Assembly: GCA_022712855.1 (NCBI GenBank)
Contig: JAFLJT010000206.1
Location: 1 to 64,000 of the forward strand
Reading direction: 5' to 3'
Source of the DNA: Pseudodesulfovibrio sp.
GTDB taxonomy: Bacteria; Desulfobacterota; Desulfovibrionia; Desulfovibrionales; Desulfovibrionaceae
Length of the DNA stretch: 64,000 nt
This document shows, piece after piece, positions 43,891 to 54,061 of this stretch (within the stretch, counting starts at the first letter, position 1; each line of letters begins with the position of its first letter). The translations under genes were made by a program, and so were the position numbers. The notes below the pieces were generated by a model. The model saw only the letters and a list, made by a program, of their open reading frames with translations, had not been told where the DNA came from and did no database searches.

Positions 43891-44109
43891 TGTCGACCTC
43901 CAAAATTAGTTCGCTCAGAAAACGATGATCAACCTCAAATTAACATAATAATGTTTTTACGGGAAAAGAAAAAAGCTTATGCCTCTAACCCGCCATCGAG
44001 CTTCTCTCGACAAGAAGCCCTGTGGGATGTATTTTATTGGTAAGAATTCAAAGCAGTAAGTGGAGAAAACACCATATACTTGGTCATCAGGACATGGGTA
44101 TGGTCATGA

Positions 44110-44427
44110 ACATGGATACGATATATGTGGTCCATCAACGGCGTTAAGTATGCCGACGCCGAGCCGCTTCAGTTTAAGTACGGTGAACGCCTGCGCATCA
44201 CCTTCGTCAATGACACCATGATGAACCACCCCATGCATCTGCACGGCATGTGGAGTGACCTTGAGACCGGTGATCCACACAGCATCCCACGGAAGCATAC
44301 CGTCATTGTGCAGCCCGGTTCGAAGATCAGCTATCTGGTTACGGCTGATGCCATGGGAAACTGGGCATTCCACTGCCACCTGCTCTATCACATGCTGGGC
44401 ATGTTCCGAAAAGTCGTCGTGAGCTAG
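44110..44427 (+). pseudogene. Multicopper oxidase (CopA/PcoA type), C-terminal fragment
   Basis: About 105 residues matching the C terminus of periplasmic copper-resistance oxidases: MWSINGVK, then HPMHLHGMW and HCHLLYHMLGMF, which carry the type 1, 2 and 3 copper ligands. All upstream domains are missing and the frame is closed just before 44110; the DNA before it (44085-44109) reads in another frame as His/Gly-rich. A broken gene. Confidence 0.8.
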
Positions 44428-44436
44428 GGTAATATC

Positions 44437-45149
44437 ATGAGAACAAGCATTATATTCCTGATCACTCTGTTGGCCTTTCCGTCCCTGTCGTTCGCTGGCG
44501 GCATGGAAGACGATCCCGTGCTTGCCAAACTCATTGTTGGCCAATTCGAAATACGTTCAGCAGATGGGAGCAAGCCGCTCGTTTGGGATGCTGAAGGCTG
44601 GATAGGAAAAGACCTGAACAAGTTCTGGTTCAAGACCGAAGGTCAATTCGTCGACGATAAATTCGAGAAGGTTGAACTGCAGGGATTGTACAGCCGGGCC
44701 ATAGCCCCATACTGGGGTCTGCAGGTCGGTGCGAGAAGGGATTTTTACCAGAAACCGGGACACCATGCCGAAACTGGCTCGTATTGGGCTTCAAGGGGGT
44801 AGCCCCTTACTTTTTCGACATTGATACGACGGTGTTCGTGGGTGACGATGGACGGACGACTCTTCGCTTCGAGGCTGAGTACGAAATACTTCTGACCCAA
44901 AAACTGATATTCGTCCCGGACCTTGAAGTGGACTTGTATGGCAAGGATGATCCCGCCACAGGAACAGGTTCCGGTCTTTCAGAAACAGAACTCGGCTTAC
45001 GTTTGCGTTATGAGGTGAAGCGGGAATTCGCTCCCTGTATTGGTGTGAACTGGAGCAAGCTGTACGGCAAGATTGCCGACTATGCTCGTGAAGAAGGAGC
45101 TGATTATGACGACGTTCAGTTCGTAGTGGGTGTGCGCCTCTGGTTCTAA
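44437..45149 (+). pseudogene. copB: CopB-type copper-resistance outer-membrane protein, frameshifted
   Basis: Two overlapping frames together make one CopB. The first (44437-44802) has a signal peptide and the N half; the second (about 44784-45149) has the C half ending in VGVRLWF. The switch near 44785-44805 fits the loss of one base. The C half keeps GKDDPATGTGSGLS, ELGLRLRYE and REFAP, typical of CopB. It follows the broken oxidase by 9 nt: a decayed copAB operon, unless the shift is a sequencing error. Confidence 0.8.
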
Positions 45150-45171
45150 AGAATGAGCACAAAAAATAGAT

Positions 45172-45202
45172 AAAGGCCGCTCCATGTTTGGGGCGGCCTT
45201 TT
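45172..45202 (+). terminator. Terminator after copB
   Basis: AAGGCCGC pairs with GCGGCCTT, followed by TT. Confidence 0.7.
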
Positions 45203-45351
45203 CCATTGCGTCTTCGGCGCAAACCTCCACTGCCCCTCCATAGGCAGAACAAACAAACACAATAGTTCCATTGCCCTTTGATTTATAATACCGCTCAAAT
45301 TCCCTTGGGATATTATCTAATAGAATAACTACACCCTTTGGAGGAAGAAAA

Positions 45352-45549
45352 ATGAAAAACCATTTACGAGTTTTGACTGTTCTACTGATCACGATGTTGA
45401 GCTTCGGCGGAGCCGCATTCGCCCAATCCGGCGGCATGATGGGCGGCATGATGAACATGATGATGGGCGGAAGCCAGCGCGGACCCGGCAGTGGCCAGCC
45501 CGGTGCGGGGAGTTCTGGAATGATGCAGGGACAAGGGATGATGCAATAA
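45352..45549 (+). CDS. Small exported Met/Gly-rich protein
   Basis: 65 residues: a signal peptide (about 1-24, ending AFA), then repeated GGMMGGMM, NMMM and GMM blocks. Methionine clusters bind Cu(I) in copper-resistance proteins, so a periplasmic copper-binding role is likely. GGAGG lies before the ATG. Confidence 0.65.
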   Translation: MKNHLRVLTVLLITMLSFGGAAFAQSGGMMGGMMNMMMGGSQRGPGSGQPGAGSSGMMQGQGMMQ

Positions 45550-45679
45550 AAAACTCACAGAAGGATGGGTGTTTTGATTGTGCTGCATTGCCTCAGCCAG
45601 GAATAATTCTTATTTATTAACTGTCAGGTAATCGTGCATTTACCTGTTGGCTGCAACCTGATGAAGGGATGGTGACGAG

Positions 45680-45934
45680 ATGACCAAACCTTGCCAAGGA
45701 GGCACATGTATGGGCGGATGTTGCGATCAAGGTTTCAAGAGAAAAGAGGCAGATGCCGTTTCTAAGGATCCGGTCTGTGGCATGAAGGTGGATTGTGAAA
45801 ATAAAGGTGCCCTCAAGCTTAATCATGAGGGTAATGACGTCTATTTTTGCAGTACGGCTTGCATGACAAAATTCATCAACGATCCTGAAGCGTATCTAAA
45901 GAAAAAGAAATCGTTCTTTGGTCTTTTCAACTGA
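45680..45934 (+). CDS. YHS/TRASH-type metal-binding protein
   Basis: 84 residues with CxGGTCMGGCC near the N terminus and a YHS/TRASH-like domain (DPVCGMKV ... YFCSTACMTKF), cytoplasmic. Copper or other soft-metal binding is the usual role. One of three such domains in this region (also 48265 and 49570). Confidence 0.75.
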   Translation: MTKPCQGGTCMGGCCDQGFKRKEADAVSKDPVCGMKVDCENKGALKLNHEGNDVYFCSTACMTKFINDPEAYLKKKKSFFGLFN

Positions 45935-45992
45935 CAATGAGGGATAGGGGGAACATGCCTACTGTTCCCCCGCGTCATTTGAAGGAGGTACT

Positions 45993-46273
45993 ATGTCTGT
46001 AGATACATTCCTTTCCAATTTGCTCGTTCCGATGGCCCAAGGCGGTGGCGGGCCGGGAGCATGGGATGGTCATATGATGAACATGCCATTCGGCGGCTTT
46101 TTCATGCTGCTGTTTGTCGTAGATTTTGTCTTTTTATCGTACTCGTTGTTCGCGGATTCTCCGGTAAAGGGGAAGATAAATCCCCCATGGTGACCCTGAA
46201 AAACAGGTATGCGAAAGGTGAAATTGACAAAGACACCTATGAACAAATGAAAAAAGACATAGAAGGCGGGTAA
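45993..46273 (+). pseudogene. SHOCT-domain membrane protein, frameshifted
   Basis: The first frame (45993-46193) gives an N-terminal hydrophobic helix and a Gly/Met-rich start. The second (from about 46160) gives a SHOCT domain (LKNRYAKGEIDKDTYEQMKKDI). They join through one-base loss near 46150-46180; the intact relative is at 63612. A start at the ATG 46191 would give the SHOCT part alone. Confidence 0.6.
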
Positions 46274-46277
46274 TCCA

Positions 46278-46469
46278 ATGAAACATAAGTGGTGGATGGC
46301 AGTAGCCTGTATCATACCCTTGATGCTGATCTTCATCCTGCCTGCATTTGGGATAACAGGCTCATTGCCGGTTCTTCTTTTGCTAGTGGGTTGTTTCGTT
46401 ATGCATATGTTTATGATGCACGGTCACGACAACGACGATAACGACGGAGGCGGCCATGGGCACCATTAA
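46278..46469 (+). CDS. Small His-rich two-helix membrane protein (DUF2933-like)
   Basis: 63 residues: two hydrophobic helices (about 5-26 and 29-47) and a tail rich in His and Asp (HGHDNDDNDGGGHGHH) likely to bind metal. Four nt after the SHOCT stop, and its stop overlaps the start of the next gene by 14 nt. Confidence 0.65.
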   Translation: MKHKWWMAVACIIPLMLIFILPAFGITGSLPVLLLLVGCFVMHMFMMHGHDNDDNDGGGHGHH

Positions 46470-46737
46470 CATCAAACGTTTTGGGTTCGCTTGGGGGGCT
46501 ACGGCGACTCTATTGTACCTTGGATGCGTCTTTGTAATGGCAGTCCTCGGCAAGGAAGGGAGTATCGATTTCTTTAACCGGCTTTTGCACGGGATCGATG
46601 TCGCATCCATAATCCGTATGAACATGCCTCTGTCAGAAATGTTCATGGGCCTTGCCGAGACCTTCATTCTCGGTTGGCTGATCGGAGCCACGATTGCCAG
46701 CCTGTACAATCTTACCCTCAGGTCTTCCAAGAGTTGA
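46456..46737 (+). CDS. Small membrane protein of DUF5676 type
   Basis: 93 residues with two or three hydrophobic helices (about 8-30 and 60-85). Layout (FGFAWGATATLLYLGC..., ..LGWLIGATIASLYN) matches DUF5676 membrane proteins often found with metal-resistance genes. Overlaps the previous gene. Function unknown. Confidence 0.65.
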   Translation: MGTINIKRFGFAWGATATLLYLGCVFVMAVLGKEGSIDFFNRLLHGIDVASIIRMNMPLSEMFMGLAETFILGWLIGATIASLYNLTLRSSKS

Positions 46738-46749
46738 ACAGGGTGTATC

Positions 46750-47505
46750 GTGAGAAATGATGCCAAAATAAGATTCAGCCTCCTGGCTGTTTTCATGGGC
46801 TTGTTCATCCTGACCGGATATGCATCAGGCGGAAAATCTCTTGAGTTGGGGCTGTCGTTTTTGGAGTTCCGACAAGGAGAAGTCCCCGATGGGTGGACTC
46901 TCAGAAAGCGCCCATTCCTGACGACGGGAAAAGCCCAATGGGTTGAAAAAGATGGCATCAAGGCGGTGGAACTGTCTTCAAACGCAGCTCTCACATTCCT
47001 TGAAAAAACCGTGTCCATAGACCTCAAAGAGTACCCATGGGTTTCCTGGCAGTGGCGAGTGGACAATATCCTGCCCGGCATTGATGAGCGGACGAAGCAA
47101 GGCGACGATCATCCTATACGTATCTTTTTCGTATTTGAACCAGATCCGTCCAAACAGTCCTTTTGGTTCCGAATGAAGCGGATACTGTACCTTGACTTGT
47201 ATCACGGCCATCCAATGGGCGGACGTTTTACCGAATACCTCTGGAGTAGCCACCTGGAAGAAGGGACCATCATGGCCGACCCCGGTAAGCCAAAACAAAA
47301 ACTGATTGTTGTGGAGGGGGGAGATCAAAACATAGGCAAATGGCTTTTTTATGAAAGAAACCTCTATAAGGATTTTGTGGACCTTTACGGAGAGGAGCCT
47401 CGAAAGCTCATTTTTATAGGCATCCTGAATGACATGGATCAAACCGGCGGAAAAGCGGTCAGCTACATCGTGGATTTATGTTTCAGCAAAACCGGCAAAC
47501 ACTAG
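46750..47505 (+). CDS. Exported DUF3047 family protein
   Basis: 251 residues from a GTG start: a signal peptide (about 1-26), then a soluble domain with the motif YPWVSWQWRVDN typical of DUF3047. Family function unknown. It lies between small membrane proteins and a methyltransferase-like gene in the metal region. Confidence 0.75.
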   Translation: MRNDAKIRFSLLAVFMGLFILTGYASGGKSLELGLSFLEFRQGEVPDGWTLRKRPFLTTGKAQWVEKDGIKAVELSSNAALTFLEKTVSIDLKEYPWVSWQWRVDNILPGIDERTKQGDDHPIRIFFVFEPDPSKQSFWFRMKRILYLDLYHGHPMGGRFTEYLWSSHLEEGTIMADPGKPKQKLIVVEGGDQNIGKWLFYERNLYKDFVDLYGEEPRKLIFIGILNDMDQTGGKAVSYIVDLCFSKTGKH

Positions 47506-47524
47506 TAGGCTCGGAGAATAAATT

Positions 47525-48172
47525 ATGGAAACGCAAGGATTGCCGCTTGGCGGTCAATGGGGACTGGTTATCATAATGAGTTTGGTGGGGACATGGGTCG
47601 TCTTCAGATACCTTGTGCCCAAAAGCTGGAAGGAATGGCGTAACGCCGGGCTGGTTCAGGCCTTTCTTATCGCTTTATATGCTGAAATGTATGGTTTCCC
47701 GCTGACGATATACTTTCTGACGTCCTATCTTGATCTGAATATTCCTTGGATTCATTTACGCGGTCATCTCTGGTCCACATTGTTGGGCCTTGGCGACACC
47801 GGAGCCATCATCGAAATGATGCTTGGCCTGAGTGTGACGTTGATCGGCCTATTCATGCTCATGCGGGGATGGAGGCAAATCTATCAAGGCAGCAAAGAGG
47901 GAATTCTTGTCACGGGCGGTTTGTACCAATACATGCGGCATCCCCAGTATACAGCCATATTCATCGCCATGACAGGACAGCTCATACATTGGCCCACGGT
48001 CCCAACCCTGGTACTCTTCCCGATCATCGTCTTCGCGTACTATCGGCTGGCGCTCCGCGAGGAAAAAGTCATGCTCGATGCTTTCGGCGATGAGTACAGA
48101 AAATACATGCTGAACGTCCCAAGGTTCATTCCAAAACGTGAACACTGGGCAGATGCCGTTGATGACGAGTGA
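47525..48172 (+). CDS. ICMT/PEMT-type membrane methyltransferase
   Basis: 215 residues, several helices, with the GLYQYMRHPQY motif and late EEKVMLDAFGDEY / PRFIP of the isoprenylcysteine/phosphatidylethanolamine methyltransferase fold, binding S-adenosylmethionine at the membrane. The substrate is not known; bacterial members are found with metal-resistance loci. Confidence 0.8.
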   Translation: METQGLPLGGQWGLVIIMSLVGTWVVFRYLVPKSWKEWRNAGLVQAFLIALYAEMYGFPLTIYFLTSYLDLNIPWIHLRGHLWSTLLGLGDTGAIIEMMLGLSVTLIGLFMLMRGWRQIYQGSKEGILVTGGLYQYMRHPQYTAIFIAMTGQLIHWPTVPTLVLFPIIVFAYYRLALREEKVMLDAFGDEYRKYMLNVPRFIPKREHWADAVDDE

Positions 48173-48264
48173 ATAGTTGGAAAGTTCTTAAGCCTTGTTT
48201 CCTCACTCCCTGTCGATGGCGGTATAAGTAGTTCGTGTTAACTTTCCATTGAAGGAGTTCTGTC

Positions 48265-48585
48265 ATGGATGAAAGAATGATTACCCTTACGATTCTGGTG
48301 ATTGTGGTCGCAGCTGGTGTGTATTTCATGGCTAAAAGAAAGGGTGGCGGCGGAGGCGGTTGTTGCGGTGGACACGCACATGGCGGCCATGATGCTGACA
48401 GCGGAAGTGATGCCGATGCTAAGAATGCAAAGGATCCGATTTGCGGAATGGATGTAAAAATAACAGATGAAACATTGCAGAGCAGTTATAAGGATAAGAC
48501 TTACTACTTTTGCTCAAGTTCTTGTGTAGAAAAGTTTGAGAAGGAGCCTCAGATGTGGATTGGAGATGAAACGGATGAAAAGTAG
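48265..48585 (+). CDS. Membrane-anchored YHS/TRASH protein with Cys/His-rich linker
   Basis: 106 residues: one N-terminal membrane helix (about 5-23), a GGGGGGCCGGHAHGGH linker and a YHS domain (DPICGMDV ... YYFCSSSCVEKF). Probably hands soft metal to a membrane partner; the P-type ATPase at 49570 is a candidate. Confidence 0.75.
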   Translation: MDERMITLTILVIVVAAGVYFMAKRKGGGGGGCCGGHAHGGHDADSGSDADAKNAKDPICGMDVKITDETLQSSYKDKTYYFCSSSCVEKFEKEPQMWIGDETDEK

Positions 48586-48619
48586 AGCCTGAAATCTCGG
48601 CTGAATAAAAGGGAATGAC

Positions 48620-49534
48620 ATGGCACTTTCACAAAAAACCAAAGTTCTTGCTATTGGCATATCCAGTAGCATTATCCTTCTTGCGATCTTCGTGACCGTC
48701 ATTCTGGTCTCGGTCCCTCTCGAATTCGCTGCCGAAGAGTTTTCAAGGCTCTGGTACTGGGTTCTGATCCTGGCTACAGGGTTCGGTTTTCAAGTAGGGT
48801 TGTTTACCCATGTCAGGCTCAGCGTTCATGAAAAAATGCGAGGAGAAACCGCCAGTGTCGCTGCTACAGGAGCCATCTCCACTGGCTCGATGGTGGCGTG
48901 CTGCAGCCATGCCATTGTCAATATTCTCCCCTTGATAGGCGTCTCCGCAGCAGCGGTCTTTCTTGCGACGTTCCAACTCCCACTCATTCTCCTCGGTGTT
49001 TTTTCCAACCTAGTCGGAATAACCGTCATGCTTGGCGTTGTTCAGAAGCATGAGCTGGCGGGTGAAAGCGTTCTTCTCAACACAATCGTGAGGTACGATA
49101 TGAAAAAGCTCAGAAATATCATGATCGCCATTTCCATTGCCGCAGTGGCAAGTGCATTCATGGTCACATCAGCAATGGCAACTGGGGGCGGAAGTCTTAT
49201 CGCCGAGGGCCTTTCGAGCGAAAGTGATCGCGCTAAAGGTGTTACCGTTTCCGTCGCTCCCCAAGATGTGTATGTCGGAACTCCCGTCGCATTCAAGATC
49301 GGCCTGAGTACACACTCCGTGGATCTCACGTATGAGTTAACTGAAATTGCGACCCTTGAAGACAATATGGGCAACACATACCAACCCGCAGCATGGGCTG
49401 GCGACCCGCCCGGCGGTCATCACCGATCCGGCGTTCTGACTTTCCCATTTCTGAAAGATGGGGCGAAATCCATGAAGCTCACCCTGCGTGGTATTGCAGG
49501 CGTTCCGGAACGAGTCTTCGAGTGGAAATTCTAA
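48620..49534 (+). CDS. Membrane protein with Cys-pair helix and exported C-terminal domain
   Basis: 304 residues: about five hydrophobic helices (15-40, 48-67, 84-125, 128-150, 175-195), of which the third carries the ACCSHA Cys-Cys-x-His motif, then an exported beta-rich domain (about 205-304). I recognise no family. CC-SH in a membrane helix and its place before the copper-type ATPase suggest metal handling; the residues are seen, the role is inference. Confidence 0.55.
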   Translation: MALSQKTKVLAIGISSSIILLAIFVTVILVSVPLEFAAEEFSRLWYWVLILATGFGFQVGLFTHVRLSVHEKMRGETASVAATGAISTGSMVACCSHAIVNILPLIGVSAAAVFLATFQLPLILLGVFSNLVGITVMLGVVQKHELAGESVLLNTIVRYDMKKLRNIMIAISIAAVASAFMVTSAMATGGGSLIAEGLSSESDRAKGVTVSVAPQDVYVGTPVAFKIGLSTHSVDLTYELTEIATLEDNMGNTYQPAAWAGDPPGGHHRSGVLTFPFLKDGAKSMKLTLRGIAGVPERVFEWKF

Positions 49535-49569
49535 CGATCAGCACTTAGATCAACTACGGGGAGGCGGTC

Positions 49570-52029
49570 ATGAGCGATTGTTGTCATGGCAAGCATTCGG
49601 ATACGCACACACCAGATTCTCAATCAGAAAACAAAGACCCTGTCTGCGGAATGGATGTCGAACCCAAGAACACTCCATTCAAGACGTCATATGAGGGTGT
49701 GGATTACTGCTTCTGCAGTGAAGGCTGCATGGAGAAGTTCGTCAAATGCCCCCATAGATATATTGGGAAAGAAGCTCAAGCTTTCAGTGAGCCCACTCCT
49801 TCTGGCGGTGGAGATTATATCTGTCCCATGTGTCCGGAAGTCCGACAGGAAGGCCCCGGTTCCTGTCCTATGTGCGGCATGGCCTTGGAGCCGGAAATTC
49901 CTACACTCGGCGTAACTAAATACACTTGCCCAATGCACCCGGAAGTCGTGCAGGATGGCCCCGGCAGTTGTCTCAAGTGCGGCATGGCGCTGGAGTCCAT
50001 GTCCGTTGATGCGGATGAAGAAAACCCCGAATATGACTTCATGCGGCTTCGTTTCTGGATATCCGCTCTGTTCTCCATCCCTCTGGTTATCATCGCAATG
50101 CGCCCAATGATCCCTGGCGGCGACATTCTTGATCGCCTGGCTTCACAAGAAACATATCACTGGCTTGAACTGATACTTGCAACCCCCGTCGTTCTTTGGG
50201 GCGGCTGGGTATTCTATGTCCGTGCCGTGCAGTCGGTCATCAATCAAAACCTCAACATGTTCACTCTGATTGGATTGGGAACATCAGTGGCATACATCTA
50301 CAGCCTTATAGCCGTACTGTTTCCCGACATATTCCCGGCCTCCTTCCGCGACGAGTCCGGAACCGTCGCGGTGTATTTCGAGGCAGCTGCGGTCATCGTC
50401 ACCCTCGTTTTGTTGGGTCAGATGATGGAACTCAAAGCCAGAGGGCAGACCGGTGCGGCCATCAAGGCCCTGCTTGGACTGGCTCCCAAGACGGCCAGAA
50501 AGGTGTCCGAGGACGGGAGTGAGGAAGACATCCCGCTGGAACAGGTCGTGGTCGGTGACAAACTGCGTGTACGCCCTGGAGAGAAGATTCCCGTCGATGG
50601 TGCGGTTGTCGACGGTACCAGTAATGTGGACGAAGCAATGATTACAGGAGAGCCTCTTCCTGTTGCAAAATCGATGGGAGACAATGTCGTTGGAGCGACT
50701 GTGAACGGCAATGGTTCTCTGATCATGGAAGCTGAAAAGGTCGGTGCGGATACTTTGCTGTCCCAGATCGTCCGCATGGTTGCCGAAGCGCAACGAAGCC
50801 GTGCTCCAATCCAGAAACTTGCGGACTCGGTCGCCGGAGTGTTCGTTCCAGCCGTCGTCGGTGCGGCACTGATAGCCTTTGCCGTCTTCGCTCTATACGG
50901 ACCGGAACCGCGTATGGGGCACGCCATCATTGTAGCGGTGTCCGTCCTTATTATCGCCTGCCCCTGTGCGCTGGGTCTTGCCACTCCCATGTCGATCATG
51001 GTTGCCATGGGCAAGGGAGCATCCGCAGGAGTTTTGTTCAAAAACGCTGAGGCCATCGAGACATTCAGAAAAGTGGACACATTGGTCGTCGACAAGACAG
51101 GCACTTTGACCGAGGGCAAACCTAAACTGACCAATGTTGAGATTGTCGGCGATATAGATGAAGTAACTTTTCTGACTCTGGTCGGAAGTGTCGAACGTAG
51201 TAGCGAACATCCTTTGGCGGAAGCCATAGCTGATGGGGCAATTCAGCGAGGAGCAACCTTCAAGGAAGTCGAAAGATTTGAATCCCATACCGGCAAAGGC
51301 GTGAGTGCCATGGTTGATGAGCGTGCCGTCCTTCTTGGAAATGTGAAGCTGATGGATGAGAGTGACGTTGATACAAAGGAACTCATTGATCAGGCGGAAG
51401 CTTTGCGTAGTGAGGGGCAAACCGTCATGTTCGCCGCAATCGATGGGAAAGCCGCTGGCTTGCTTTGCGTTGCCGACCCGATCAAGGAAACCACGTCTCA
51501 GGCCATCAAGGCACTGCATGATGAGGGGCTGCGCATCGTCATGCTGACCGGAGACACGAAAACCACAGCCAAGGCAGTTGCAGCCAAACTGGGACTTGAT
51601 GATGTTGTTGCGGAAGTCCTGCCGGACGAGAAAGCCGCCACGGTCAAACGTCTTCAGGGTGAAGGACACATAGTTGCCATGGCCGGAGACGGAATCAACG
51701 ATGCCCCGGCACTGGCTCAGGCCCATGTCGGCGTTGCCATGGGTACAGGGACAGACGTGGCCATGGAAAGTGCCAGTGTCACATTGGTGAAGGGCGACCT
51801 GAGAGGCATTGTTCGTGCCAGAAAGCTGAGCCGTGCCACCATGAAGAATATCAAACAGAACTTGTTCTTCGCTTTTATTTACAATGCACTTGGCGTCCCT
51901 ATCGCAGGCGGGGTACTCTACCCCATATTCGGAGTATTCCTTAACCCCATGATAGCGGCAGCCGCCATGAGCTTCAGTTCGGTTTCCGTTATCGTAAACG
52001 CACTTCGCCTCAGAGGGACACGCATATGA
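49570..52029 (+). CDS. Copper-type P1B ATPase with YHS and two heavy-metal-binding domains
   Basis: 819 residues. N-terminal YHS domain (about 22-62), two heavy-metal-binding domains (about 83-108 and 118-143, each CPMxPEVxQxGPGSCxxCGM), then the P-type core. The membrane ion motif CPC is at 464-466, the phosphorylated Asp508 lies in DKTGT, HP is in SSEHPLAEA, and GDGINDAP is present. CPC points to Cu+/Ag+ export. It has two zinc-ribbon-like domains rather than the usual MXCXXC ones. It overlaps the cytochrome c gene by ATGA. Confidence 0.92.
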   Translation: MSDCCHGKHSDTHTPDSQSENKDPVCGMDVEPKNTPFKTSYEGVDYCFCSEGCMEKFVKCPHRYIGKEAQAFSEPTPSGGGDYICPMCPEVRQEGPGSCPMCGMALEPEIPTLGVTKYTCPMHPEVVQDGPGSCLKCGMALESMSVDADEENPEYDFMRLRFWISALFSIPLVIIAMRPMIPGGDILDRLASQETYHWLELILATPVVLWGGWVFYVRAVQSVINQNLNMFTLIGLGTSVAYIYSLIAVLFPDIFPASFRDESGTVAVYFEAAAVIVTLVLLGQMMELKARGQTGAAIKALLGLAPKTARKVSEDGSEEDIPLEQVVVGDKLRVRPGEKIPVDGAVVDGTSNVDEAMITGEPLPVAKSMGDNVVGATVNGNGSLIMEAEKVGADTLLSQIVRMVAEAQRSRAPIQKLADSVAGVFVPAVVGAALIAFAVFALYGPEPRMGHAIIVAVSVLIIACPCALGLATPMSIMVAMGKGASAGVLFKNAEAIETFRKVDTLVVDKTGTLTEGKPKLTNVEIVGDIDEVTFLTLVGSVERSSEHPLAEAIADGAIQRGATFKEVERFESHTGKGVSAMVDERAVLLGNVKLMDESDVDTKELIDQAEALRSEGQTVMFAAIDGKAAGLLCVADPIKETTSQAIKALHDEGLRIVMLTGDTKTTAKAVAAKLGLDDVVAEVLPDEKAATVKRLQGEGHIVAMAGDGINDAPALAQAHVGVAMGTGTDVAMESASVTLVKGDLRGIVRARKLSRATMKNIKQNLFFAFIYNALGVPIAGGVLYPIFGVFLNPMIAAAAMSFSSVSVIVNALRLRGTRI

Positions 52030-52562
52030 TCACATTCCAAAGAGCATATATGTACAACACGTGGTTCGCGCTTTTTCTGCTGATATCCATTTTTGCGACC
52101 CCTGTATTCGCCGACTCTGATTCTGGGCACGACGAAACGGCCGAGAAAGGCATGGATGAGTTTTTTAAAGGGGCCTCTCAAAAGAATGGCTGGAGCATCT
52201 TCTACGAAGGGATGACCCTTCAAGGAAAACGGATCGAGATAGCCGGTGGTCCTCATTGGCTCTCCATGCATGGCGGAGGCTGTGCCAGTTGCCATGGAGA
52301 AAAGGGACAAGGCGGATTCACTCCCATGATGTGCAACAAAAAGACACCGCCCATATATCTCAAGGCTCTTATGGGGAGTGAACATGAGCATAATGGCATG
52401 AAAGAGAAACATACGCCGTACACCATCAAGACCATCAGGCGGGCCTTGGAGTTTTCCATCAATCCGGCGGCCGAGCGCCTCGATCCCTGCATGCCCAAAT
52501 GGTATCTATGGGACGACGATTTCAGGGACCTGCTTTTCTATCTGAAAATGATTGGTGAATAG
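52026..52562 (+). CDS. Exported monoheme cytochrome c
   Basis: 178 residues: signal peptide (about 1-30), one heme site GCASCHG, and several Met residues later (for example DPCMPKWY) as a possible sixth ligand. Coupled to the ATPase gene by ATGA. Being next to a metal exporter and a mercuric reductase, it may be an electron carrier for metal or oxygen stress, but the partner is unknown. Confidence 0.8.
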   Translation: MITFQRAYMYNTWFALFLLISIFATPVFADSDSGHDETAEKGMDEFFKGASQKNGWSIFYEGMTLQGKRIEIAGGPHWLSMHGGGCASCHGEKGQGGFTPMMCNKKTPPIYLKALMGSEHEHNGMKEKHTPYTIKTIRRALEFSINPAAERLDPCMPKWYLWDDDFRDLLFYLKMIGE

Positions 52563-52630
52563 AAAAATTCCCATCCGAAAAACGGATCACCCAACGTACT
52601 TCTTGGAAAGAGGTAAGGAGAAGGGTTGAG

Positions 52631-54031
52631 ATGACAAAGAGCGATTTGATAATCCTCGGTGGTGGCTCAGCAGGAGTTGCTGCAGCAATACGTGCTCAAG
52701 AACTGGGCGCGCGCGTCACCCTCATCAATGAAGGAATCATCGGCGGGACCTGCGTCAATACCGGCTGCGTCCCTTCAAAGACGCTGATTCGTGCCGCAGA
52801 GGCTCATCACCGAACCGGGAATCACCTTTTTGCTGGCATTGAAAGTTCGTCCCGCATTATGGATTTTGGGGCGATCATCCGCCAGAAGGACGAACTCGTC
52901 GATTCACTCCGAAAAGCGAAGTATAGTGATGTGCTGGCACAGTACGACACGATCAAGAGAGTCGAAGGACAAGCCAGGTTTCTTGCGCCTGACATCATCA
53001 TGGCAAGTGGGCAGAAATACAATGCGCCAAAGATAATTGTGGCGACAGGAGCGCGTCCTTGGCTTCCACAGATCCCCGGCTTGCAGGACGTTAACCCTTT
53101 GACCAGCACCTCTGTTCTCGAATTGGATCGTCTCCCTGAATCAATGGTCATCCTCGGAGGACGATACATTGGCCTTGAATATGCCCAGATGCTGGCCCGG
53201 TTGGGAACACAAGTGACCCTTCTTCAGAGAAGCGACTACATCCTGCCAACTGAAGACGAAGACGTTTTGGGAGAATTGACTAAGTATTTGTCCAACGAGT
53301 CCATTCAAATCCATACGGGAGTCCATGTTGAGGAAGTTCACAGCGATGGGGACGGCGTATCTGTGAATGCCATAAAAGATGGCAAGAAATACGTTGTCAC
53401 GGCTGAACGAATTCTTTGCGCTACAGGAAGGCGTCCTGTGACCAATGATATGGGCTTGGAGGACATTGGAATACGTGTGGGGCAAGACGGTGAATTGTTC
53501 GTCAACGACACCCTCCAAACAAACCAGCCTGGAATATATGGCGCAGGAGATGTCGTCGGTGACCCTGCTTTTGTTTACACGGCGGCCTATGAAGGCCGCT
53601 TGGCTGTGGACAATGCTTTAGGGGAAAAGCCCACGCAACGTGATTACACAGCTCTCCCGTGGGTCATCTTTACCGATCCTCAAATCGCTGGTGTCGGTTT
53701 AAACGAGAAGGACGCAGCAGAACGTGGGCTGGCAGTCGATGTAGCCAAACTGGAGCTGAAGGATGTTCCGCGAGCATTGGCGGCTCGAGACACACGAGGC
53801 TTTATCAAGTTGATTAAACAACGTGGAAGCGACACGCTGCTTGGAGCACGCATTCTGGCACCTGAAGGCGGTGAACAAATCATGGAGGCGGCGCTGGCGA
53901 TCCGACACGGTATCGGCGTTTCTGAACTCGCATCTGCGTTTCACCCCTATCTGACACAATCTGAAGGGGTCAAACTCTGTGCCCAGAGTTTTGAAAGGGA
54001 CGTGAAGAAGCTGTCATGCTGTTCGGCGTGA
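52631..54031 (+). CDS. merA: Mercuric reductase (MerA), no N-terminal metal domain
   Basis: 466 residues: FAD site GGGSAG, redox-active Cys41/Cys46 in GGTCVNTGCVPSK, NAD(P)H domain and dimerisation domain, and the C-terminal Cys-Cys (463-464) that in MerA hands Hg2+ to the active site. The pair and the overall match favour MerA over other disulfide reductases. The N-terminal HMA domain of many MerA is absent. Cytoplasmic, NADPH-dependent. Confidence 0.85.
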   Translation: MTKSDLIILGGGSAGVAAAIRAQELGARVTLINEGIIGGTCVNTGCVPSKTLIRAAEAHHRTGNHLFAGIESSSRIMDFGAIIRQKDELVDSLRKAKYSDVLAQYDTIKRVEGQARFLAPDIIMASGQKYNAPKIIVATGARPWLPQIPGLQDVNPLTSTSVLELDRLPESMVILGGRYIGLEYAQMLARLGTQVTLLQRSDYILPTEDEDVLGELTKYLSNESIQIHTGVHVEEVHSDGDGVSVNAIKDGKKYVVTAERILCATGRRPVTNDMGLEDIGIRVGQDGELFVNDTLQTNQPGIYGAGDVVGDPAFVYTAAYEGRLAVDNALGEKPTQRDYTALPWVIFTDPQIAGVGLNEKDAAERGLAVDVAKLELKDVPRALAARDTRGFIKLIKQRGSDTLLGARILAPEGGEQIMEAALAIRHGIGVSELASAFHPYLTQSEGVKLCAQSFERDVKKLSCCSA

Positions 54032-54061
54032 GAGAGTTCGTCACAGGCCTATCCCTGTCGA

